Origin: Eublepharis macularius
Lineage: Eukaryota > Chordata > Lepidosauria > Squamata > Eublepharidae
Reading direction: 5' to 3'
DNA: 64,000 bases
Assembly (NCBI RefSeq): GCF_028583425.1
Contig: NC_072801.1
Coordinates: 17,814,001-17,878,000 of the forward strand
In this document: positions 10,802 to 24,100 of the stretch, in pieces
Layout: the number at the start of each line of letters is the position of its first letter
Position numbering within the stretch: position 1 is the stretch's first letter
Made by a program: the position numbers and the translations under genes
The notes under the pieces: model-generated
Databases searched by the model: none
What the model was told of the DNA's origin: nothing
What the model saw: only the letters and a program-made list of their open reading frames with translations

Positions 10802-12334
10802 CTGACTTTGTGTGTGCCTGGCCAAGTACAACCTTTGTCACTCCAGATGTTCAGTTGTTTCTCTGCATTTGAAGACCTGACCATGAGGAGAAGCAGAATT
10901 AAGGAGAGTTAAGATACTCAACCCTGCTCTCTTCCTTTCCTTTCCGTTCCCACTAGTCATCTTCTCTTGGGAGTTCTTAAAAACTGCTTTGACTAGATGA
11001 CAGACAAGCAGCACACAAAGGTTTTAAATAAGGCGCGTTTACCAGCTGTAAACGTGGGCATGAATTCCCACCAACCGTGTACAACTTTGCTTAGTACACC
11101 TCATCCAAGACTTGGGAGGAGAGTACATCTGTGCCCGACCCATGTTTAACAACTAGACCTGCCATTTCTATGCAGCGTAGAGAACAGGTCCATTTCTGAT
11201 GGGACAGTTTAAAATGAGGTCTTCCCTACGACGTCCCATCGCTGCACTGCTCTTCCTCTGTCGGCTGGGAGCAGAACCTTAAATTTTGTTCCAAATCCTT
11301 CTCATAGGCAGTACTCTGCTAGTGCATTCTAAATTTCTCTCGGATTTCTCAACAGAAAACTGCTTGTCTCCCTTCCCTGATGTGCCCTCCATTTCACAGC
11401 CGTGGAATTGTGCAGGAGGGCCTTCACCGTGCATTTTGCAATGATGAGAAGTCTCAGAGGGACAGGTTCGGGAAAAAAACTTGATTTTCTTCTTCAAATA
11501 TGAAAAGGGCAGAACTGCTTCCAAGAAACTTCACCCAGCACTACTTGTTTCGGTGATGTTCTGGTTATTTTCAGAGGAGGGTGTCTTAAATAGAAAGCTG
11601 GTCACCCACTGCTATGTGAATTCTGTTTTTAAAAAATCCTACAGGGGTGATTTTTTTATCCCAACAAATTTCCTATGGGATATCAAGGGATCCCTTGTCC
11701 CCACCAGGTGAATGGCAGTCTCTTTGAGTCAAAGAGGCTTATCTTTCCTAACCCAGTCTGTGGTTTGATACAGCAAAGCACAAATGTTGAAACTGCTATT
11801 TTCAATATAAGAAATTAAGGCCAAATTGAAACATGACCCCATATAAACCAAGTGGTCTAAGCAGAGCACATTAGTTATGAACTAGCAAGATTACCATTTT
11901 TATTAGGTAATGCTTTTTGATTTTGCTCAGAACGCTCCTTTAAAAAAAGAGAAAAAAGAGTGTTAGTACCAGTTACAGCAATACGTGCCAGAAACCATTT
12001 GGTGATGCGTAAATTGTTTCAGAGCCAAAGAAAAATCACACAGGCATGCAACTTAAATTCCCAGGCACAGCACACCAGTGTATGGGGAGAGGGGGCTTCA
12101 GCCTTCACCCCAGCACTCTTTGTCCTACCCGAAATGGTCCTGGAGAGCTGGTATTTGCTCCACTGGGGAAATGGGTGTACTGAAGGGATACACATCATTT
12201 TCCCCAATGGGGCAAAGAGCAACTCCTTGGGGCCAGGTCAACTCTAGAAAGGAAGGGTTCCCCAATCCCCCCCCCCGATTCCATATTTCCCTGATCCCCC
12301 TTCCCTGTGGCCCACTCAGAAGGTTTATGATGTT
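10802..12334. other. intergenic, nothing recognised
   Basis: No clear gene or classified repeat. Small frames on both strands (11279-11524 minus, 11960-12247 plus, 12078-12596 plus) have no homology I recognise and overlap each other. Confidence 0.5.
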
Positions 12335-13165
12335 GCTTATACTCACTTTTTTCCCTCACAGGGCTTTGGAGAAAAAGGACAGCAGCCTTGGAGCAGATCA
12401 GCTGATCTATCAAAACAAAAGCCAAATCGGTGTTGCGATCAATATGCCTTATCTGCATATCTGGAGTTGTCTTGCAAGGGTTCACCATCTTAGGGCCATG
12501 TCAGATCAGGGAATGAATGGCTTAGGACTCCTCTTGAGAGCCAGTTGGTGTAGTGGTTATGAGCGGCAGGACTCTAATCTGGAGAATCCGGTTTGATTCC
12601 CCACTCCTCCACTTGAAGCCAGCTGGACGGCTTTGGGTCAGTCACAGCTCTCCGGATCTCTCTCAGCCCCACCTACCTCATTGGGTGTTTTGTTGTGAGG
12701 ATAATAACAACATACTTTATAAACCGCTCTGAGTGGGCATTAAGTTGTCCTGAAAGCCAGTATATAAACTAGAATATTATCATCATCATCATCCTGATCC
12801 ACACAGATGGGTTTGGCTGTACTCACTTTTGCACTTCATTTTCATTTAAAATTGAAGTTGTTGATATATCCCCGATGCCAGGGATATCAGATGTAGAAGT
12901 GGCTCTGTAAAAGAAAAGATGCATCGGTGCAAACAGAATTTGAATATTAGTTGTTAATCAATTATAATGTATTAATAAAAATAATAAATAAATTATTAGG
13001 ACCACATCAGATCACAGGTGGTGGTTGGCTGTACTCATTTCTCTATTCAAGATGAGGCTATATCCTTGCTGCCATGGAGCTCCAATGTTGAGCGCGATCT
13101 ATCAAAGAAAAAACACATCGGTGCGAACAGAATTTGAATATTAGCAGAGACCACATCAAAAAAAT
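12335..13165 (+). repeat. threefold degenerate ~210-bp tandem unit, SINE inside
   Basis: Three related units begin near 12335, 12818 and 13027. Shared landmarks are TACTCACTTTT or TACTCATTT near the start and AAACACATCGGTGCGAACAG-like sequence near the end, with AGAATTTGAATATTAG at the end of units two and three. Subtracting the SINE at 12536-12793 gives spacings of about 224 and 209 bp. The unit's identity is unknown. Confidence 0.55.
12536..12793 (+). repeat. tRNA-headed SINE (type A)
   Basis: A-box-like GGTGTAGTGGTTATGAGC and B-box-like GGTTTGATTCCCC are followed by CAGCCCCACCTACCTC and the tail AAACCGCTCTGAGTGGGC ... CAGTATATAAACTAGAAT with a short ATC microsatellite. It is nearly full length. 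Confidence 0.85.
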
Positions 13166-13575
13166 ATGCCTTGATTTGTGCTCTTCATCCAAAGCAATGG
13201 CGGCAGTGAAGGAAGGAATTACAGGGAGAATGACTCTAAGGACTTGGAGTTCACAGCAGGGATTTGTTTTTGGTAAGAGGGGGTTTGGCTGTTGCCAAAT
13301 GGAGGGGCAAGGTCTCCTCTGCCCACCTTCCTAATCCAAATCAGGCCCACAGGCTTAGAAGGTTCGACAGGGTAATGTTTAAAAATGGAAAGTATTTCTT
13401 TTGAAAGTCATTACATGCTGGCAAAAGCGGCACCTGCTGTATTTCTGTCTGTCATTCTACAATGTGATGGTGTAGTTTTTGTTTATACCACATAGAACTG
13501 CTTTAAGTGCCCTTTTATTACTTTGGCGCATTCAGTTTTTTTGATGTTCCACACCACAAGGGCTGTTTCCACATG

Positions 13576-14175
13576 GCTTACCTACAGACTAATACGGCTA
13601 ACTCCTCTGGATCTGTGTCCAAAGATTCTATTTCCCTCATCACAACTCTCTCGAAAGTTTCTATGCTAGCATCGGATACTGTGGGCACAAATGTAGAACG
13701 CATATAAGGAAATAATTTTTTGCTCTCCTGAATGGGATTATCGCCAAAAAGCTTTTTTAATTTCAACAATCTCGTCAGTTTATACATTTCAATTCTCGTT
13801 TGCAAGGGGTAGTATTCGAGCGTGGGTACAAAACTGAACCCCTTTTTTAAGACATTCAATTCCAATGAGTTTAAAGGTCTCTTAGAAAGGTTGAACACTA
13901 GAATTTGTTTGCCTCTTCGACTGGGAGGGCGACATTTCTCCCGAGGTTGTTCTAAAAAAGATCTGTTAAGTAGGGGACCAATCTATTACGCGTCTCTTCC
14001 TACAGCCCCCTCTTCCCCTGAGGACTCTGGTTCCGAAGGCTCTGAAGTTTCCGTCTCCTGATCGCTGTTCTGCTTGTCTAGCACGGGGAGGGGGGCTTTT
14101 TTGTTATCTTGGGTATAAGGTAGCCTTGGGTAAGCTGCTCTGCTCAGCCCCCAGTTATATTGTGGGGACAACAGT
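13576..14175 (-). mobile_element. Penelope-like retroelement fragment
   Basis: The minus strand encodes a stretch with FNLSKRPLNSLELNVLKKG, GFSFVPT and TRLLKLKKLF, typical of the region before the reverse transcriptase in vertebrate Penelope-like elements. An acidic SSGEEG-containing segment lies upstream. At its 3' side (13576-13617) it runs into an inverted piece of the terminal repeat (ACTAATACGGCTAACTCC). This is a broken, old, partial copy. A DIRS-type source is less likely. Confidence 0.6.
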
Positions 14176-14454
14176 GATTCTGTGACATAACCTTGGTTAC
14201 CACAGACTAACAGTTCTTCTGGGGCACTATAAGGTATCCATGAAAAATCAGCCCCGTGTGCACAAAGGCTGTGCTTTTAAGTTGTCATTGTTGGAAAGCT
14301 CTCTCTCACACACACACCTTTCCAATTCCCAGTCCTGTGCAGGCTCTTGCATCACATATCTTACTCTAGGGTAGCTAGCTATCCCTTTGCCTTTTGAATA
14401 GTAACTGAGGACACTCCTCAGAGGAGCCCTTTCTTATGACAAGGAAAACAATCA

Positions 14455-14560
14455 ATTTTATAGCCTACAAGCACCTTTAAGACTAACCAACTTGATTGTG
14501 GCACAAGCTTTTGAGAGCCACAGCTCTCTTCGTCAGATGCCTCTTGTATTAACTGGAGGT
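14455..14560 (-). repeat. Penelope-type terminal repeat
   Basis: Contains ACCTTTAAGACTAACCAACT, AAGCTTTTGAGAGCCAC and CTCTTCGTCAGATGC, the stereotyped tail found more than a dozen times in this window. It lies on the 5' side of the 13576-14175 fragment in matching sense, as a terminal repeat would. Confidence 0.7.
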
Positions 14561-14879
14561 TAAAAAGACTGAGTACCAATGTTATGTTCGAAGACTAGGA
14601 TCTAAATGGGAGAAATAAATGAAAACCGAGGCTAGAACAAGAAAAAATCTCACTATTAAAGTACAAATAATCTGTGGCGGTCGCTATCCCATGAAGGAGG
14701 GATCTCATTGGCTTTAGCTGCTCTTTAAAAGAGGGTTGGACCAGTTGTGGCTGTTAGCTGGCATTGCCAAACGGAACCTCCGTAGGAAGAGGCAGTCTAC
14801 CTTGGAACACTAGATTCCCGGAGCAAGCAAAACAGAAACGGTTCGTGGCTTTCCGGAGGCAGCCCTCCAGCAGGCTGCC

Positions 14880-15180
14880 CCAAAACGACTTCTAGTTTGA
14901 TCCCAGTCAAAACGCAGAAACCTAAAACACCGCGCAACCTTATAGCCCGGCCCCGCAATGCAAAACCGACCCGGCGAAGAACCTTGCCTTTCCCACCTAG
15001 TGCCGCTAGAGGTTGCTGTGGCGCCGGCAAAGGAGCGCTTGACGCCTGCGCGGAGGCCGCTGAAGCGAGAAGAGCTGAGGTTGTTGAATCGGGCTGGCTG
15101 GGCGAGGCGCGGTTCAGATGGACGTCATCACAGTGCGACGCGCACAATTTGGGGGCGCACGTGGACAGCGGAAGGGAAGC
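14880..15180 (+). promoter_or_regulatory. RSL1D1: RSL1D1 CpG-rich promoter
   Basis: GC- and CpG-rich sequence ends at the start codon and has no TATA box. A CRE-like GACGTCATCA lies at about 15121-15130 and an ETS-like GCGGAAGG at about 15167-15174, just before ATG. This is the architecture of a housekeeping promoter. The start site itself cannot be placed from sequence alone. Confidence 0.6.
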
Positions 15181-18100
15181 ATGGCTGCGGCTTGTGCACC
15201 GCCGCCTCTGGATAAGGGGCAGGTAAGGGGGTGATTTTACTGGGAGGGGGAGGTATCAGCTTTAAAAGTACTATGAATTTCATCGTCTTGGGAAGCCCTG
15301 TATAATGTTTATATTTTCAAACAATTATATATTTATTCTATCGAGTTTTTCCCCCAAGGAGAGCAGGGTGGCGTGCATCAGTCTCTCCTCCTCCATTTTA
15401 TCCTTACATTTTACCTTGAGGTAAAATTGGTGGGGGCTGGCTGACTGGTCCAGGGTCACCTAGTGAGAATTAGGGAGAGGGAGGGCATTTGAACCTGCGT
15501 GCTCTGGATCCTGCTCTAACCACTGCCCTCTCCTGCCTCTAGAATCGGGGGATATGAATAAAGGTCTATTAATGACGGTAGCGGATGGCTGCAATTCAAC
15601 CGTCTTACTCCGTCATAGGAAGTTAGATAGATATTCGCTTGCCCTTGGGTAGCTGAGAGGCGAAGATCAAATTTGCCAGCAATATATTGTCGGGGGGGGA
15701 ACTGAGCAACCAATTTAGATTTCCCAAATAAAAAACATTGTGTATGGCACCAATAGTTTCATAACATAACGTGGAAAAGACGTGCCAAGGCCGGGGCTGA
15801 AAGTTGTAGACATAAACAATAACATAGCTCACACGGTTTATTACTGTACTGGCTGTATAGAAGTCCTCAGTCAGATGTAACATGTGGCTTGTCAACACCA
15901 GCACACTTATTATTATTTTATTTTAATTATTTCATCCGTATCCCAAAGCAGTTTATGTCATTCTCCTCCATTTATCTTCACAACAACCCTGTAAAGTAGG
16001 TTCAGCACAGAATGCGTGCCTGGCCCAGAGTCACCCAGCAAGCTTCCATGACACAGTAGGGATTCAGTCTTCTAGGTTGTAGTACAGCATATAAGCATTA
16101 ATAACCTGGCACTGTTATCTGCTTTCCACATCTCACCTGCTTATTTAGATTGTGGGTTGCACTATCATATTCTTTGCTTAATCTGTTCCACTTCTTACTG
16201 CAGACCCTGTCCAACACAGCTTTCATCCACATGGGTCCTGAGTGGCCCCAGAATAGCCTCTTCTTTGTGTGTGCCCCTTCTCTCTTTTTCCTCAGAAAAT
16301 CTTGATCCCTCAAAAGTTTCAGCTATTCTGTGATGCACCACCAAGTCACTCACAAAACGGGACATGATTAAGTAATTATATAGTTTATTTCGTATATTAC
16401 AGTCAGAGATCAGCCAGTATGAAATTAATAGCATTATCAACAAACAAATGCAAAATCTGTGTACAGGTAATAAAATTTATAGCCTTATGAAGTTCGAATT
16501 AAGTAGTACATGTTGTGGTGGAAAGTGCCATGGAGTCATAGCTGACTTTTGGTCACCCTTGCTGGGGTTTCAAGGCAAGAGACTAACAGCAGGAGCTTGC
16601 CATTGCCTGCTTCTGCAATCCTGGTCTTCTTTGGAGGTCTCACAATTACTAACCCAGGCCAACCCTGCTTAGCTTCTCAGATCTGATGAGATCCAGCATG
16701 ACTGCTAAGTAGTACGCAATGATTAGGAAAAGGTTTTGTGTATCTGTTTTCTTACTGACCAAGCCAAAGCACAAAATTTGGCCACTTAGAAGATGGCTTC
16801 GTTGGAGCATGCTGCAAGGTGAAGGAAAATATAAAATTTGTCAGATCTACCTGTGTCAGTACTTTCCACCACTAGCCCAGGGAGCTAAGATTGAGGTATA
16901 GAGCAGATGTCCTGATAAAACAAGCATTATGATAACATAAGTTGCACTGTTTCTACTGCTGTCACTTGGCAGAAACAAAGGTGTTGAGAGTAGAGGATGT
17001 GTAAATATCTTCCTTCCAGAATAGTTGAGGACAAAAGATTAAAATGGGCCAAAAATCCTTAAATAGTAAATCGTTATGTTCAGAAATTAGTGTTGGACGG
17101 ATGTTTCAGAGGTGATGAACATTAATACAAAACATTCAATTTATATACCACCCTTCAGGACAACTTAACACCCAGTCAGAGTGGTTTACAAAGTATATTA
17201 TTATCCTCACAACAATCACCCTGTAAGGTGGGTGGGGGTGAGAGAGCTCTGAAAGATCCAAGGTCACCCGGCTGGCTTCAAATGGAGGAGTGGGGAATCA
17301 AACCCAGCTCTCCAGATTACGGTCCTGTTGCTCTTAACCACTACACCAAACTGGTTTTCCTTAGGGGCTTTCAGGTCCAATTCAAGTATCATTATAACAA
17401 CAGCATTCAATGTATATACCACCCTTCAGGACAGCACCCACTCAAAGCTGTTTACAAAGTGTGTTATTATTATCCTCACGACAATCACCCTATGAGGTGG
17501 GTGGGACTGAGAGAGCTCTGAGAAGCTGTGACTGTCACCCAGCTGGCTTCAAGTGGAGGAGTGGGGAATCAAACCCGGCTCTCTAGTTTAGAGACATGCT
17601 GCTCTTAACCACTACATGAAATAAAGGGGCAAGCACAGTGTTTCCCAATGTGTGGCAGCAACTGCCTTGGGCAGTGATCGTTAGTGTGAGAACAGGAGTG
17701 TTATAAGTTGCTGTTTTCATCTGTGCAAAGTTGGAGGAGGGTAGAGAAGCCATTTGCAGGCAGTTTGTGTGCCTGGGGGGCTGTCATGCTCACATGTCTT
17801 GGCTCCTCAGTGTCCTTGTACTGACTGCTGCTCCTCTAGGTCTTTGTAGCTGCAGAATTGGCATATGAAAAAATGAAGTTCCCATCCCATCAGTCAAGCT
17901 AACTGGGGAGGTTTCAGCAAAACTGATTCTGCTTCCAGAGTTGTCACAAGCCTCAAATATCTCTCTGAGCTTTTTTGGAGAACAGAAATGTAGACTTTAT
18001 TAATTCTGTTTTATCTTTCCTATTCAAGATTAAAAAAGCAGTTCACGCCCTGCTTGCTCACCACAAGACCAGGCAGAAAACAGGAGAGAAGGTGCTCCTG

Positions 18101-21100
18101 AATGAAGACTTGAATTTCTTTTTGACGGTCACAGTATGGAAAATCCCAGCATGTGAACAAGTAGTCAAAATGTAAGGAGGTGCACAGGAAGGGGAAGGTG
18201 GTGCAGTGGCAGAGCATCTGCTTTGCATGCAGAATGTCCTGGGTTCAATTCCAGGCATTTCTCTTTGTTTTATAGAACACTGCCCCATGGCATTTTGCCT
18301 GCCTCCGCGGAGGTCTGCCTGTTTACCAAGGATGAGCCTGGCTTAACAGCTGAACAGACGGAGAACTTGTACAAGAAACTCTTGAGTCAGCATGGGATCA
18401 CAAAAGTCTCTGAGGTATGGAGGGCTACTCTCCTTCCTCAAAAAACAGCCTGCTTCTTTTTCTAGGTGTTGTGTCTGTCCTGGGAGAGGAACAATGACTG
18501 CATTACACCAAGCCCTCAATGAAGAAATCTATGACAAAAAGGGTTTTTTATTATTATTCATGAGAGGGAAGGTTAGGCGGACTGATACGGCCAGTTTGGA
18601 TTCATGGGCTGCCGTTTTCTAACCACACTGGTAGCTTTTTTGCTGTTGGGGGCGGGGGGGGACTATAAAATCTTCAGTTGCCTCGTGAATGCCGTCAGGT
18701 CATTCATGTGTCTGGACTTGCCTCTCTCGCTGAATTTTGTGCAGATTTGCATGAATTTATGTGCCTGCTTAAAGCAAGTATGGAAACAAAGCAAAAATCA
18801 AACAAATTTGCAAGGCTAAATTCTTAATTCTGATTCCAGAGGTTCTGGCATCAGGCTTCTAGGCACAAATTTATAGCTTGGTCTGCTCACTGGGATGTTC
18901 TGGTTTTAGCCCTTAACTGAGTATGTTTGTTTTTTGTCTTCTCCCCTACCCTCCAGACTGTTTGATTAATCATGAGAGATCATTAGTATAATAGCCAGTG
19001 CTCGATTTCTTTCATGTTTTAAAGGTCATTTGTTACAAAACCCTGAAAAGCGAATACAAGTCATTTGAAGCAAAGCGTCGTCTTCTGAACAGATTTTCTC
19101 TTTTTCTGTCTGATGACCGCATTCGAAGGCTTTTACCATCTCATATAGGGAAGCACTTTTATAGGAGCAAAAAGTGAGTTTTTTGGTTTTTTACGCAATC
19201 GGCTGTACAGGATTCTCTTCCATAGCTGAAACGCTTTCACTGAAATCTTCTGTTTTAAAAAACGGCAGGTCTCCTCTCTCTGTGAACTTGAAAGCCACGA
19301 AACTCGACAAGGAAATAAATGGGCTTATCCAAGGAACCACTCTTCCAGTCACCAACAAGGGTTGCTGCTTGTGAGTACGAATTTTCTTCATGCAAAAAGG
19401 AACAGAGGGGCTGAGGCCAGGGATCCCCGACCTTTTTGAGCCTTTTGCAATTTTGAGAGGGGGTGGGGAGCACTTCCCTGAAATGGCTTCTGTAGGAGGT
19501 GGAGCCAGAGATAACCCTCCCCTTTTTGTTTTGCAAAAGAATCTCAGAAGGGGAATAAAAAGTAAACCCTGGCAGGGAGGAAGAGAGTAAGAGAAGGAGA
19601 ATAAAAAGAACAGAAGCCTAAAGAGAGAATGGCGCCACAAGCCCAGGTGCTTATGAGTCCTTATGATTCCACAGTGACTGCACCTGTTATTGCAGCCCCG
19701 GAAGACCCTTTGATTGGCCAGTAACAAGTACTTCCTTGGAGTGGCCCCACCCACTTTCTGAAAAGCTCAGCAGATGCTACAGTGTCCATGGGTACCATAC
19801 TGGGAAAACCTGGACTCTGAGTCTCTATTCAAGACATCTTACGTGTGAAGAACACGTGTCGGGAGATGCTGGGAAGGTAGTTTAAAAAGACAGAGCTGGT
19901 ACAGGGCAAAGGCTTTGCTATACACTGGAGCTGTTTGAAGGGGCTGTGAAATGCTAGAAGGGAAAGTTCCACCCATTATAACCTCTCCAGTTCCAACCCG
20001 GGCTCTGGAAGGCAGCTCCAGCCCATTTCTTGCTGCCCTCTAGTTGTGATCCCACACAGTTTTAGAATGAAGAGGTGAAATTTATAGAGCCTTCAGGGAG
20101 GCCAGGATGAAACTGACAAACCCTCTGAGAGGGTGATCTCTGCTGGCTCTCTTTTTAAACTACACTTCCCGGCTAACATTGCATCTCCCTACACTTGATG
20201 AACACGTGCTGAGGCATCTTTTGTGGAGAGACTCTTAAGAGTTGTGATCTGGCAGTTGTCAGTTCACAGCCACTAGATGGCCTTAATTTTGTTGTACCTA
20301 CCGGGCCATTTGTAAGGATTTCTCTGATAATATATCTGAAGCACATTGGGCACTGAAAGAGCTACAAACATAAGAAGTAGTATTTAGTAGGCAGGGAAAT
20401 CCCTCCAGGCCAAAAGACTCATGGGAAAATATGCTTAGAGTTGCCCGGCATCTTGGTACAGCCATGACTAGATCCTTCTTGAGGGGCACTTGAATGCAGG
20501 GCAATCATCCCTAGGGGGTGGACAAAGGGATACTCAGGGGGAAGTACTGAGGTAAACTTCCTAGCCGTATATACTGGCCTCGTTTCCCTCGGTCAAATTG
20601 TAGGCTGGTTCTCACATGCACAGGAACAAGGAGGTAGAACTGCTTCAGGCTGAAGGGGGAAGGATGGTGCAAAAACTTTTTTTGAAATGTCATCTTAGAG
20701 TAAAAATTCTCCATAAATAGGAAGCCAGCACATGAAGCCAAGGGAGGGGTAGAAGCCCTTTTCCCTGTAGTACTAGTGTGTTTTGTTTAATTGCTTAATT
20801 TTTTAATTGTTTAATTTATTTGAATGACAAATTGCATTAAGCATGAATTTAACATATGGTACACAGTTGTACAGTAAACATCACTTGTATATATTGGTAT
20901 GTATACTAAGGACTAGATTAACAAGTGCTATATAATCCCTTGCATGTTGCTTTGTTTCCAGTACTGCACGCGTTGGCCATACTGGGATGACTGCAGAGAA
21001 AATAGTAGAAAATGTTATCGCTATTGTGGCAGCGATTGCTGCTAAAGCTCCTAAGGTAATCGTTCTTTTTTTAAAAAAAAAATTATTAATTTTCCATTGG

Positions 21101-24100
21101 GGTAGGGGAAAGGTGGAAAATAAGAGACAAAAAAGTCATACATTCTGCTTGAAACAACATTCTGCTTATCCGCATTTTCCACACTGCTCGTCACTTAACT
21201 GTGATTGCTAGTAAAAAATTACAATATTGCCTTCATATAATTACTACATTCGAATCTTTATATTTGTTTCTCATCCAGTTGTAAAAAGGGCCCATGGTGC
21301 AGCAAAATCTTCCATTTGTCCTTTCATTAATAAAGTTGGTTTGTCTAGTTCCGCATTCTCCATTATCTTCGCTACTAACTCCTCCTGCTGGGGTATTACT
21401 GGTCTTTTCCAATAAAATGCTAGTAGAATTCTTGCTGCTGTCACTACCTGTATAATAAAATATTTCTGATCTTTGTCCAAATCTTCTGGTATACAGTTTA
21501 ACAAAAATATTTCAGGTTTCAATGGAATTACAATCTGTACAATTGTTTGTAAAAGTCTATGAACTATTATCCAAAATTTATGTACCTCTTTGCAAGGCCA
21601 CCACATATGATAAAATGTTCCCTTATCTTTCTCACACTTCCCGCAGTTATTAGATACATTTTTATACATTTTGGCAAGTTTATCCGGTGTTAAATACTAT
21701 CTATAGAATATCTTGTATAAGTTCCGTTTAAACGCCACTGATTTGGTTATTTTAACATTCACTTTCCATATCTTATTCCATTGCATTGGATCAATACTGT
21801 ATCCTAAGGTAATCGTTCTTGAGCGAATGGTAGGTTAAGGGTTGTACCGCCTTTGCACAGGAATACACTTGGAAGTGAGGTTGTGCATCTTGAAGAACTC
21901 GCCTGGAACGACGTTTGCCTTGCTTCAGTGTCCTCATATTCCTTCAGGTCTCTCGAAGCATTAAAATTCTTCACCTCAAAACTGAAAAATCGGTCGCTCT
22001 TCCAATCTTTCACCGGAGTCATCCAGGTTCAGAGGCCCTTCAGAAATCAACGGGCATAAAAGGGCAAAAGGTATGGGCTTACCCTGAGTGTAGCAATTGG
22101 GTGCTTTTCCCAGGGTGCCATGGTGGCTGGTGGCTGGATGGTTAGCACTTGTTTTCTTTCTTATTTCTGTACTTTTAACCTTCAGAGCTTTTCAGACGCA
22201 TGTTTGACTTGCAACTGAATGTAGGGTTTTGCCATTGAGGTACGGAATTATTGGCATTTTGGGGTCACCCTGGCCTAAAGGCTTGTGGTGAGTAATAATT
22301 TCATTTGAGAGAAAGCAAATGGCAAGAGTGAATGAGACTCCCACGTAAACTTACATCTTGGCAGCCAGCCAGGTGGGCTTCGTGTGGTAGCAGAACTGCT
22401 GGGACTAGCCAGGGGCAGGTAGAGTTGCTCAAAGGGTCGGGGCATTTTTCCCCCCAGGCCTTTTCAGGATGAGAGACAGAGTGGAGCAGTGGTTAGAGTG
22501 CAAGATTAGGATCTGAGAGGTCCAGGTTTGAACCTTCGCTCTGCCATGGAAGGTTGCTGGGTGACCCCGGGCCAGTCACACACCCTCAGCCTAACCTACC
22601 TCACAGGGTTTTTGTGAGGCTAAAATGGAGAAGAGAACTATGTAAGCTGCTTTGGCTTACCTAAGTGGAGTATAAATGAAGTAAATCAGTGGACCCTGAA
22701 GTAGATAAGTAAACCCTGAGGCATGATGGCAAGTCATCAGGCCAACCTGACTGTTGGACTGTCTGTAAATCTTTCTTTTATTAACTTGCTGCCTTGAGAA
22801 TATTGTTCAAAGCTTTCTCTTGACTGCCGGTGGAATTTCTGGTGGCTGGAGTGGAGGTGCTGTGATACGGTGCTCCCTCCTTCCTTTTCACACTGTTACT
22901 GAAATCTGTGTTGGGTGCTAAACAGTCTGTTTTCCTGGGGAAAATAAAACAGGCTTCCAGTAGAACCTTAAAGACTAATATAGTTTATTCCAGCATAAGT
23001 CAGAGCTCAGAGATGCATTAGAGCATAGAAATATCCTAGAGATACCCTATAGACGTGCATATGGTGAAGTTAGCATGGACTCACAAAAGCATATGCTGGC
23101 ATAAAATATGTTCGTTTTTGTGGCTAGCCATCTGAAAGTTATTTTCCTGTGTAGATACTACCCCCCCCCCATTGGATTTATTGTAATCCACCTTAAACTT
23201 GAGCTTTGGCAGGGCATGAATGAAAATCTGACTTTGTCTTGTGGAGCATGTGTGATTTGTGATTCCACCTGCAGTGCCTTGAAGTCTGTCTTGCTTTTGC
23301 AGCTCTTCTCTGTTGGTGTTTCAGTAGCTTGCAGGGGTGGGGAAGAATGCTTCATTTAGAATGCTTCCCCATGTTAAAAAAACTCTTTGCAAACTACGAT
23401 ACAGCACAGCTAGCTTTGAGAGACAGTAGAATATTTATCCCTGTAGAGCTTGCTTTTTATGTGGGTTGTTTTAAATACATAAAACAACATGGAACAAAGC
23501 TGAAATCCAACAATGCACCATTTCAGTCGCTTTTTTATCCTGCAAGTGCGAACCAAGTCTCAGAGCTAAGCTACAAGAGACGAATTACATGAGGACGTGC
23601 ACATGAAGAGAGTCACAGTGTTAGCCAGGAGGCTGAGTTTTAAAAGAGATCGGAAGGCTTTGTCAGTTTCCTCTCACTACAGAGCCAGGGAGATCCCTGC
23701 TCAGAGGGTTTGTTAATTTCCTCTTTACCTCTGGAGGGCTCTGTCAGTTTCACCTCCCCTTCTAAGAGGCAAAGAGGAAATTAACAAACCCCCTGAGCAG
23801 GGATCTCCCTGGCTCTGTAGAGAGGGGAAACTGATGAAGCCTTCCAATCTCTTTTAAAACTCAGCCTCCTGGCTAACATTGCGACTCGCTTCATTTGTGC
23901 ATCCTCGTGTAATTCGTCTCTTGTTGCTTAGCTCTCAGTCATCTCAGTCCTACCTATGTACACCAGCCAAGTATTTTTGTGTTGTCTTATTTCCACCATT
24001 TCATAGATCAGTGGCCTCTTGATGAGACAGCTGGTCTCTCAACATAGTCTTTCTTTCAAACCAGATTAAAAAGAAGAACAAGAAGAAAAAGAATCAGACG

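Noticed and set aside
18194-18262. Possible tRNA gene (A and B box present); same for 53040-53128
   Set aside because: No cloverleaf or 3' end; the parts match a SINE head seen elsewhere with a SINE body.
19191-19754. 187-aa minus-strand frame over RSL1D1 exon 5
   Set aside because: It is antisense to a verified exon and extends into a hAT-like element.
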